A stretch of 5,932 nt of DNA from Chitinophagaceae bacterium. Its GTDB lineage: Bacteria; Bacteroidota; Bacteroidia; Chitinophagales; Chitinophagaceae. The position numbers and the translations under genes are program-made. The stretch lies in contig CANCKV010000231.1 in NCBI GenBank assembly GCA_947378615.1, forward strand, positions 1-5,932, written 5' to 3'. This document shows, piece by piece, positions 1 to 5,932 of the stretch. A model generated the notes under the pieces. It was given only the letters and a program-made list of their open reading frames with translations. It did not search any database and had not been told where the DNA came from. Each line of letters opens with the position of its first letter. Positions within the stretch are counted from its first letter, which is position 1.

Positions 1-1563
1 GTCTTGTTCAAAAATGTTCGTCCTGATGCTGAAGAAGCAAGGGCTTTCATGTGGATTCCTGAAAACTGTAAGAAAGTAAAGGGGTATATATTGGCACAGA
101 ATAATATGGAAGAATTATCAATTCTAGAAAATGTAAACTTTAGGAAACAATTGACCAAATTAGGATTTGCCGAAATATGGGTCACTCCACCTTTTGACCA
201 TCTTTTTAGATTTAATGAAGGTGCAGGAGAAACTTTTAATAACATTATTACTAGCCTTGCAAATAATTCTGGATATGAAGAATTAAAATTTGCCCCTGTT
301 GTACCTATTGGACATTCTGCTGCAGCAAGTTGGCCATACTACTTTGCTGTTTGGCAACCTGAACGTACATTATGTGCTATTTCTGTTAGTGGGCAGTGGC
401 CTTATTTTAGAGATCCAAAATTTGCCCCTGATATTTGGGAAGACAAAACACTAGATTTTATTCCTTGTCTTGAAACAATGGGTGAGTATGAAACTGCAAA
501 TACTTGGAGTATAGAGGGTTTGAAAGAAAGAAATGAACATAAATATTTAGCCTTGAGTATGTTAGCTTGTCCTGCCGAGGGGCATTTTGCAAGTTCTGAT
601 AAAAAAGCAGAATACATTGCCTTGTATATAAAAAAAGCTGTCCAATATCGTTTAAGTAATAGGACAGATGCAAAAGGTTATCCTGATTTGAATATAATAG
701 ATCCACACACTACTGGATGGTTATCAGAAAAATGGAGATTGAATCAACAACCAACAGCTATCGCTGCACCTATAAATAAATATAAAGGTGACAAAAATGA
801 AGCATTTTGGTATTTTGATGAGGAAATTGTAAAAGCTACAGAAACCTATCAGGCAAGTTATAGAAACAAAAAAGCGGAATTGGTTGGATATTTACAAGGT
901 GGGGAATTAGTAAAACAACAAAATACTCATTTGCAAGTAAAACTGAGGTTTAATCCAGAAAGTGATGGAATAAGTTTTAAATTGAAAGGTTGCTTTTTGG
1001 ATACGGTTCCTGCAATAAGTACTCGGCTTACTGAATGGACTAAAATTCCAGTTGATAGCCCTATCGGTCATGCAAAAGGGAATATTCCTGTTAATATAGA
1101 AAGGATTACAGGGCCTTTTAAGAAAATAAATGATAGTATTTTTCAGCTCAGTTTGGATAAGTCAATTAAAAGAAATTCAAAAAACTATAGTCTGATATTC
1201 GCTTCAACTCATATTGGAGACGAAAATTATAAACCTGCATTACAACAAGCTGAAATGAATATTCCTGTTTACAATAATGTTGGCATTGAACAGACAATCA
1301 CATTTAATTCAGTTGATAGAGTTAATACAACTGTAAAATCTATTGATTTGAAGGCAAACTCTTCTGCAGGTTTACCTGTATCTTATTATATTTTAGAGGG
1401 ACCCGCAGAAATTCAAGATAACAAAATAGTTTTTACCCCAATTCCCCCTCAAAGTAAGTTTCCAATTAGAGTGACTGTTGTTGCATGGCAATATGGAAAA
1501 AGTATCGAGCCAAAAGTGAAAACGGCTGCTTCAGTTTCTCAGACCTTTTATATTGAAAACTAG
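1..1563 (+). CDS. Alpha/beta-hydrolase-fold serine hydrolase, probable carbohydrate esterase, with C-terminal Ig-like domain (5' partial)
   Basis: The frame is open to the first base, so the start is outside the window; a TTG at position 4 could be read as a start but has no visible leader. Numbering the GTC codon at base 1 as residue 1, 520 residues are visible. Residues about 15-215 read as an alpha/beta hydrolase: a strand with KGYILAQNN, then the nucleophile elbow PIGHSAAAS with Ser106, a candidate acid in GEYE (161-164), and a candidate catalytic His195 in EGHF. A conserved-looking stretch follows (about 261-285, with AFWYFDEE), then a beta-rich region of unknown role. Residues about 430-520 resemble a bacterial Ig-like domain with the tell-tale SSAGLPVSYY (454-463) and a GPAEI turn. 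The missing part is probably little more than a signal peptide. Role inferred: removing ester groups from a polysaccharide outside the cytoplasm. Substrate unknown; acetyl, glucuronoyl or feruloyl ester are all possible, and I do not recognise a named family. Its GC content is visibly lower than that of the two downstream genes. Confidence 0.85.
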   Translation, partial: VLFKNVRPDAEEARAFMWIPENCKKVKGYILAQNNMEELSILENVNFRKQLTKLGFAEIWVTPPFDHLFRFNEGAGETFNNIITSLANNSGYEELKFAPVVPIGHSAAASWPYYFAVWQPERTLCAISVSGQWPYFRDPKFAPDIWEDKTLDFIPCLETMGEYETANTWSIEGLKERNEHKYLALSMLACPAEGHFASSDKKAEYIALYIKKAVQYRLSNRTDAKGYPDLNIIDPHTTGWLSEKWRLNQQPTAIAAPINKYKGDKNEAFWYFDEEIVKATETYQASYRNKKAELVGYLQGGELVKQQNTHLQVKLRFNPESDGISFKLKGCFLDTVPAISTRLTEWTKIPVDSPIGHAKGNIPVNIERITGPFKKINDSIFQLSLDKSIKRNSKNYSLIFASTHIGDENYKPALQQAEMNIPVYNNVGIEQTITFNSVDRVNTTVKSIDLKANSSAGLPVSYYILEGPAEIQDNKIVFTPIPPQSKFPIRVTVVAWQYGKSIEPKVKTAASVSQTFYIEN

Positions 1564-2004
1564 TTGATATGGGGTATTATTGTTGAGATGTCTTGATTTA
1601 TGATAAAAATGTAATCTTTGTTAATATAAATTCAGATTATATAAAGGAATTTTTTCTGTTGAAAAGTTACTCATTCCTATGAGAATATCATTGCCATATA
1701 GTGATATTTAAACTAGATTACTCATTATACTTGTTTTAAATTTTATTTTCTCGGATAAACCTAAATTCAAAGCAATAACTGAATCCTTTTTGATTGATGA
1801 CATGATTTTTCTTTATTCATCAAACGTTTTATTTCTGAATTTATTGCCTCAACTTAATGACATTGCCCTTCAGGGAACTGGGCAGAGATACAAATACCAA
1901 TATCTTTAAAATAATTTCCATTGCTAATAGTACCTTGAAGAAATCTTTACGTCTTATTAATCGTCGTCGGGGCTGCCAAATAAATAAATTTTAATTAAAA
2001 CAAT
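1564..2004. other. 441-base intergenic region, no convincing gene
   Basis: This spacer is strongly AT-rich except for a small GC-rich patch near 1961-1978. It has no tRNA-like fold that I can see and no clear hairpin-plus-T-run terminator after the first gene. Short open frames lie on both strands over about 1841-1994: a + strand frame of 45 codons from ATG 1857 to TAA 1992-1994, rich in Arg and Lys towards its end, and an overlapping - strand frame ending at 1841-1843. Neither has a leader or a recognisable product, and they could equally be chance or the worn end of a mobile element. The last 25 bases before the next gene are nearly all A and T, as is usual ahead of Bacteroidota starts. The length suggests that the following gene has its own promoter, but no clear promoter motif was found. 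Confidence 0.6.
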
Positions 2005-3429
2005 ATGAGTAAAAGAGTCTCCTTCCTTTTGGTTTTCGCAATCCTCCACTTCAGTGTAATTGCACAACTAAAAGTAGCATCAGTAATTGGCGATAACATG
2101 GTCTTGCAACAGAATAGCAAGATAAAGATTTGGGGTAAATCCACAGCAGGGCATACCATAAAAGTGTCTGCTTCATGGTCGGCAGATGCAAATGCAAATG
2201 CTGTTGCCAATCAATATGGTGATTGGTTAGTAACGCTTCCAACAATTGCAGCAGGTGGACCCTATCAAATCACTATTTCTGATGCAAAGGAAAAAATGAA
2301 ACTGAATAACCTCTTACTCGGAGAAGTGTGGTTATGTTCAGGTCAATCAAATATGGAAATGGTCATTGCGGGTATGTTTGGCGGCGTAATAAAGGATGCA
2401 GATGAAATAATTAACGATGCCGATAACAATAATATCCGTGTATTTACGGTGACCAGAAATTCAGTACCAACTCTACAGGATACATGTTCGGGCAGTTGGA
2501 AGATTGCAAATTCCGAAAACGTTGGCAACTTTAGTGCGGTGGCTTATCTATATGCCAAGCAATTAGAACATAAACTGAATGTGCCAATCGGTATCATCAG
2601 TACGAGTTTTGGTGGTTCTAAGATAGAGGCATGGATGAGTAAGGAAAAACTTGCCAATTATCCTGAACCATTAAAGGAGGCATCACAACCAAAAACTGCC
2701 ATACAAAACAAGGCGTCTCAACTATTTAATGGCATGATAAATCCTGTTTTGAATTATACAATTAAGGGTGCTATATGGTATCAAGGGGAGAGTAATATTG
2801 TGAATTATAAGGATTATCCCGATTTGATGGTGGGTTTAGTCAGTGATTGGAGAAGTCGGTTTGGTGTCGGTGATTTTCCATTCTATTTCGTAGAAATTGC
2901 CCCTTATTGGTACAATAATTCCAGTGCTTTTGGTGCAGCATTGCAAAGAGGTCAGCAACAGAAGGCAGCATTATTGATTCCTAATTCTGGCATTGTTTCT
3001 ACTGTTGATATTGGCGAAGAAAAATGTATTCATCCTGCTGATAAGGCAACGGTTGCCAAGCGTTTAGCTTATTTGGCATTATCAGAAACTTATCAAAAGA
3101 AAGGGTATAATGTAAAATCGCCTACCTATAACTCAGTTGCTTTCAAGGATTCAGTGGCTACTGTCACTTTGGATAATGCGGTTAGTGGAATGACGAGTTT
3201 TGGAAAGGTAGTGGACGGTTTTGAAGTGGCAGGTGCCGACAGTATTTACCACAAAGCAACAGCCACTATTAATAGAAAGTTACAGATTGAAGTTGTTTCA
3301 TCACAAGTGAAGAATCCTGTTGCAGTAAGATATGCATTCAGAAACTACTTCGAAACAAGAGGATGGTTCTACAATGCTGCAAATCTGCCTTTACCACCCT
3401 TTAGAACAGATAATTGGGAAGTTAAGTAA
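2005..3429 (+). CDS. Secreted sialate O-acetylesterase (SASA / CE20-like, SGNH-type)
   Basis: Complete gene of 474 codons. The ATG at 2005 is chosen because it starts a clear signal peptide (basic SKR, hydrophobic core to about residue 19, likely cut before Gln21 or nearby), and an A/T-rich leader precedes it. The mature protein opens with ASVIGDNMVLQQ, the typical start of this family, and an N-terminal beta domain to about residue 100. The catalytic domain has LCSGQSNMEM with nucleophile Ser115, STSFGGSKIEAW (199-210), IWYQGESN (257-264), and DIG...IHPADK with candidate catalytic His343. The end (RYAFRNYFETRGWFYN then LPLPPFRTDNW) is the usual C-terminal beta segment. Family members remove O-acetyl groups from sialic acids or from plant-type glycans; many environmental Bacteroidota copies act on acetylated polysaccharides rather than sialic acid. 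Length is normal and no key motif is missing. It likely works in the periplasm or at the cell surface with the neighbouring hydrolase and lyase-like protein. Confidence 0.95.
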   Translation: MSKRVSFLLVFAILHFSVIAQLKVASVIGDNMVLQQNSKIKIWGKSTAGHTIKVSASWSADANANAVANQYGDWLVTLPTIAAGGPYQITISDAKEKMKLNNLLLGEVWLCSGQSNMEMVIAGMFGGVIKDADEIINDADNNNIRVFTVTRNSVPTLQDTCSGSWKIANSENVGNFSAVAYLYAKQLEHKLNVPIGIISTSFGGSKIEAWMSKEKLANYPEPLKEASQPKTAIQNKASQLFNGMINPVLNYTIKGAIWYQGESNIVNYKDYPDLMVGLVSDWRSRFGVGDFPFYFVEIAPYWYNNSSAFGAALQRGQQQKAALLIPNSGIVSTVDIGEEKCIHPADKATVAKRLAYLALSETYQKKGYNVKSPTYNSVAFKDSVATVTLDNAVSGMTSFGKVVDGFEVAGADSIYHKATATINRKLQIEVVSSQVKNPVAVRYAFRNYFETRGWFYNAANLPLPPFRTDNWEVK

Positions 3430-3767
3430 GAGCTAAACACATAGTTTTAATAGGTAACACTAAGTGTCAAATGTTTTATTTCAACACAAAGACACAAAGA
3501 CGCAAAGATGCACAAAGAAAAAAGAGAAAGAAAAGAACTTAAGTTTGACTTAGAGCCTTTGAGGCTTCCTGTCTTTGTGTTGGAAAAATAAAAAAAGAAT
3601 ACAATTTATTTTCATCAGAACTTTAAAATGAAGATTAATCTTGCATATCTACATATTAAATCGACTTTTTGAAATGAAATTATATCGTCTTTTTTTTAGA
3701 ATATATTGAGTGTCGGAGTCACGGAATAAGAAACAGTCAACAATTTTTTAATTAGTAAATTTTAATA
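3430..3767. other. 338-base intergenic region with an inverted repeat and an AT-rich leader
   Basis: No gene is seen between the esterase stop and the GTG start of the next gene. The first part (3430-3480) has only a minor dyad, ACACT-A-AGTGT at 3457-3467. The middle holds the inverted repeat listed separately. The remainder (3583-3767) is AT-rich, with an eight-T run ending near 3698 and no stem in front of it that would make it a terminator. The sequence just before the start is almost pure A/T, ending TTTTAATA, without a Shine-Dalgarno site. A promoter for the downstream gene is likely here given the spacing, but only a weak candidate box (TAATCTTG at 3636-3643) was found. Confidence 0.6.
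3482..3582. repeat. Imperfect inverted repeat with CACAAAGA direct repeats (extragenic palindromic / MITE-like element)
   Basis: A perfect 13-base inverted repeat has arms at 3482-3494 (CAACACAAAGACA) and 3570-3582 (TGTCTTTGTGTTG), separated by 75 bases. The pairing extends outwards imperfectly: 3474-3481 is TTTTATTT and the right flank read in reverse complement is TTTTATTTTTC, so the full arms are about 21-26 bases. The left arm runs into a short direct-repeat array of CACAAAGA at 3485-3492, 3493-3500, 3501-3508 (CGCAAAGA) and 3511-3518. A smaller stem, AGCC-TTTGA-GGCT, lies at 3554-3566 inside the right half. The spacer is purine-rich between the arms. Repeats of the style ACACAAAGACACAAAG...CTTTGTGTCTTTGTG are, from memory, scattered between genes in several Bacteroidota and related genomes. 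No transposase is present. An RNA copy would fold into a hairpin, but the right arm is followed by A-runs rather than T-runs, so it is not a standard terminator for the upstream gene. Confidence 0.8.
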
Positions 3768-5932
3768 GTGAAAGAGAAATATTTGAATCGTTTATTGCTT
3801 TTGATTATCATTTTATCATCGTCTTCCCAATTGATATTCGGACAGAACTCGGCAATTTTTTCCATGAATCAAGTACCTCATGAAGAGTCTATGACAGAAG
3901 TAGAAAACCGAGAGGCAAGACTATTTAATCATGAATCCCAATTTTTCAAGTCACTCGAAGAGGCGATTTCTACTAAGACTTTGGATGTATGGGTTACTAA
4001 GTTTCTACCAATATTAGACACAAGGACTGATGCGGTTGTTTATTCAAATTTTTATTATGGCGAAGAGTTGTACCACCTTGCACAACTTTGTCAATTGTAT
4101 AAATATCCTGATTTGAAACCAGTTTTAATTCCCAAATTGAAGTCTTCTGTTTTGTTTTCTCTCCAAACTTTTAAAGCAGAAAGTGCTGCTGATAAAAAGG
4201 CTGGATTCTCTGGATTCCCCAGAGATTTGAATACGGTTCATGCCGCAAATAGTATCTTATATGCTGCAATTGGATTGCAACTTTTGGATGCCTATCAAGG
4301 GGAAGAAAAGGACTCAACTGAATCTTTTATTAATAACTACGTTGAAAATAAAGAGAGTTTCAAGGGTAATTATCTTACAACCGGGTATAACAAAGAAGTA
4401 TTTCTGATGGAAATTGCCTCTAATGTCTTGCTTTTATACAAGGAGGAGCCGAATAAATATGCCATTACAAAGAAGACTTTTGAATCTTTTTGGAAAGGGC
4501 TTACACAATATTCTTATGATGGCGACAACTCTCCCCATTATGATGCCTCAACAGGGATTGCTGTTTCAATTAGGATGGCACTAAATCATAATCGGCTGAA
4601 TGACCTAAAAATCAGGGATGACTTCCATCGGATAATTACCCGCATGGCTACTACAGTCATGAATAATGGCGAAACCGCTAAATGGGGTAAATCAATGGGT
4701 AGTCCCACAAATAATAATGCCGAATTGATTAACGATGGTTCTGAAGGACTTTCTTGGACTTTGAAAATGGGTTATCTATTATTTCAGGAACCCTATCTTT
4801 TATATGTTGCAAGGAAATATGAAGACCTGCGGTTGAATGGGAATATAAAATCTTGGCATACAAACCGAACACAGATTTTTCCGAAGGGCATTAACTTTTC
4901 ATCTGTAAAAAGAGTGGTTCCTCCAATTGGCAGGCCGTTAAGTTTAGTGACCAATCGTTTGACCTCCATTAATTCCTATCATGGATTACTGCTTGGCAGA
5001 GGGGATAAAAATGTTCATTTGGTACAGGACAAAATGATACTTTCTACAGGACATCATCCTCTTTCCCCTTATTTTTTGATGGATTTAAGTTACACACAAC
5101 ATAAGGCTGCCCCCGACCATCGAATTGGCATCGACAATCTACAATTCAATGGTACTCACACCTGTACTTACACTGGCCGACCAGGTAATGCCAACCAAAT
5201 AAACCGCCCTTTCGTATGTCCAAAAAACTATCCCTTTCCAATTGTTGATGCGAAGGCAGGAGAAGTTTCCTCTTCTGATGAATACAATAAAAAGATGGGA
5301 TTCAACCCTGCAATTGATTACATCTTAAAAACAGACTCTGCTTTAAACCTCTCGGCAGATGTTGCCTATGGTGTGGTAGAGTATAGTAAATTTCAGTATG
5401 AAGGTGTCTCCGCAAAAAGGGAATTATTGCTGTTAAATAATGGAATCATGTTGGTCTTAGATAAGATAAAAACAGGGGAATCATTTAAGGGAGAGTACAA
5501 TGCAGGTGTTATTTATCAAGTTTGGCCTACTATTCAATCTAAAGATGTCAATAATAGATGGGTACTGCAAGGAAAACACTTACCTACTTTAGTGGATGGA
5601 GAAAACGCCTCAAAAGGATTTAGCACTCTTTTCTATTTCCCACAGGTAGGTCAAAAAACAATGACAAGTGTTGTTACCGACCCTCACCACCCCGATAAAA
5701 ATCTATGCAAACAATTTTCTGCGAGTAAGGCAATCAAACAGAATGACTCGCTTACCATCCTTTCAATGATTATTCCTATTCAAAATGATGCTGCTGTTGA
5801 AGGTTTTGTAAGCTCAATTTTAACGAGTGAAAATAAAGGTAACTTTCGTGTGCTTGTACCGAGTACTGATAAGAAAAGTATTTATGTAAACTTTCGGAAT
5901 GCTCAATTACCCCAAGTTGAAATAGATATTCC
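3768..5932 (+). CDS. Secreted polysaccharide lyase-like protein (helical toroid plus heparinase II/III-like beta domain), 3' partial
   Basis: The frame runs without a stop from GTG 3768 to the window end (721 complete codons plus two bases). GTG is chosen because an in-frame TAA lies at 3756-3758 and translation from it gives a clear signal peptide: basic n-region KEKYLNR, core LLLLIIIL, likely cut near Gly25-Gln26. The next ATG would lose this. Residues about 40-350 look all-helical, as in the (alpha/alpha) toroid of many polysaccharide lyases, with YYGEELYHLAQL (96-107), NTVHAANSILYAA (155-167), and a probable active-site loop YDGDNSPHYDASTG (250-263; His257, Tyr258). From about 400 on it is beta-rich; YEGVSAKRELLLLNNGIML (544-562) followed by VLDKI resembles the beta-sheet core of heparinase II/III-type and PL8-type enzymes. 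The usual PL8 His-to-Tyr spacing is not seen, so it is not a classical hyaluronate or chondroitin AC lyase. Inferred role: eliminative cleavage of a uronic-acid polysaccharide in the periplasm or at the surface. A non-catalytic relative cannot be excluded. Confidence 0.88.
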   Translation, partial: MKEKYLNRLLLLIIILSSSSQLIFGQNSAIFSMNQVPHEESMTEVENREARLFNHESQFFKSLEEAISTKTLDVWVTKFLPILDTRTDAVVYSNFYYGEELYHLAQLCQLYKYPDLKPVLIPKLKSSVLFSLQTFKAESAADKKAGFSGFPRDLNTVHAANSILYAAIGLQLLDAYQGEEKDSTESFINNYVENKESFKGNYLTTGYNKEVFLMEIASNVLLLYKEEPNKYAITKKTFESFWKGLTQYSYDGDNSPHYDASTGIAVSIRMALNHNRLNDLKIRDDFHRIITRMATTVMNNGETAKWGKSMGSPTNNNAELINDGSEGLSWTLKMGYLLFQEPYLLYVARKYEDLRLNGNIKSWHTNRTQIFPKGINFSSVKRVVPPIGRPLSLVTNRLTSINSYHGLLLGRGDKNVHLVQDKMILSTGHHPLSPYFLMDLSYTQHKAAPDHRIGIDNLQFNGTHTCTYTGRPGNANQINRPFVCPKNYPFPIVDAKAGEVSSSDEYNKKMGFNPAIDYILKTDSALNLSADVAYGVVEYSKFQYEGVSAKRELLLLNNGIMLVLDKIKTGESFKGEYNAGVIYQVWPTIQSKDVNNRWVLQGKHLPTLVDGENASKGFSTLFYFPQVGQKTMTSVVTDPHHPDKNLCKQFSASKAIKQNDSLTILSMIIPIQNDAAVEGFVSSILTSENKGNFRVLVPSTDKKSIYVNFRNAQLPQVEIDI

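Noticed and set aside
4..6. TTG at position 4 as the true start of the first gene
   Set aside because: The frame is open to the window edge, the protein begins directly in hydrolase-like sequence without a signal peptide, and no leader can be seen, so a start outside the window is more likely.
402..706. Two - strand open frames of 71 and 82 codons inside the first gene
   Set aside because: They lie entirely opposite a well-supported coding region, have no leader or recognisable product, and are shadows of its codon pattern.
1645..1678. Possible terminator stem AGGAAT ... ATTCCT after the first gene
   Set aside because: Only six pairs with a 22-base loop, and the T-run sits inside the loop rather than after the stem.
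1865..1884. GCCC ... GGGC dyad around CTTCAGGGAACT
   Set aside because: Four pairs over an 11-base loop is too weak to call a structure, and no T-run follows.
1995..2528. Three - strand open frames of 61-71 codons over the start and N-terminal half of the sialate O-acetylesterase gene
   Set aside because: They are antisense to a gene with intact family motifs and show no domain or export signal that would support them.
3485..3518. CACAAAGA repeats as a CRISPR array
   Set aside because: The units are eight bases and nearly adjacent, with no spacers of CRISPR length and no cas genes.
3636..3643. TAATCTTG as a Bacteroidota -7 box (consensus TAnnTTTG)
   Set aside because: One mismatch, no TTG box at the expected distance upstream, and over 120 bases from the start codon; such matches are common in AT-rich DNA.

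Overview
The window looks like Bacteroidota chromosomal DNA. It is AT-rich, its starts lack Shine-Dalgarno sites and are preceded by A/T-rich leaders, its proteins are exported, and it pairs a sialate O-acetylesterase with other carbohydrate-active proteins. This assignment is inferred from style and gene content; there is no rRNA or other marker gene.

Layout: three genes, all on the + strand, separated by unusually roomy spacers. (1) 1-1563 is the 3' part of a gene for an alpha/beta-hydrolase-type serine hydrolase with a G-H-S-A nucleophile elbow and a C-terminal Ig-like beta domain; its start lies outside the window. (2) 1564-2004 is a 441-base spacer with no convincing gene. (3) 2005-3429 is a complete gene for a secreted sialate O-acetylesterase (SASA/CE20-like) with all the expected motifs. 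(4) 3430-3767 is a spacer carrying an inverted repeat whose left arm runs into a short direct-repeat array of CACAAAGA. (5) 3768-5932 is a gene that starts at GTG, encodes a signal peptide and runs off the end of the window. Its product looks like a two-part protein, an alpha-helical toroid followed by a heparinase II/III-like beta domain, and I read it as a probable polysaccharide lyase or relative.

Together the genes suggest a locus for breaking down a decorated, probably acidic, polysaccharide outside the cytoplasm: two hydrolases to strip ester groups and one lyase-like enzyme to cut the chain. No SusC/SusD pair, regulator or sulfatase lies inside the window, so calling it a polysaccharide utilisation locus is inference. 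The least ordinary items are the first and third proteins, which fit known fold classes but which I cannot place in a named family, and the hairpin-forming repeat between genes 2 and 3.
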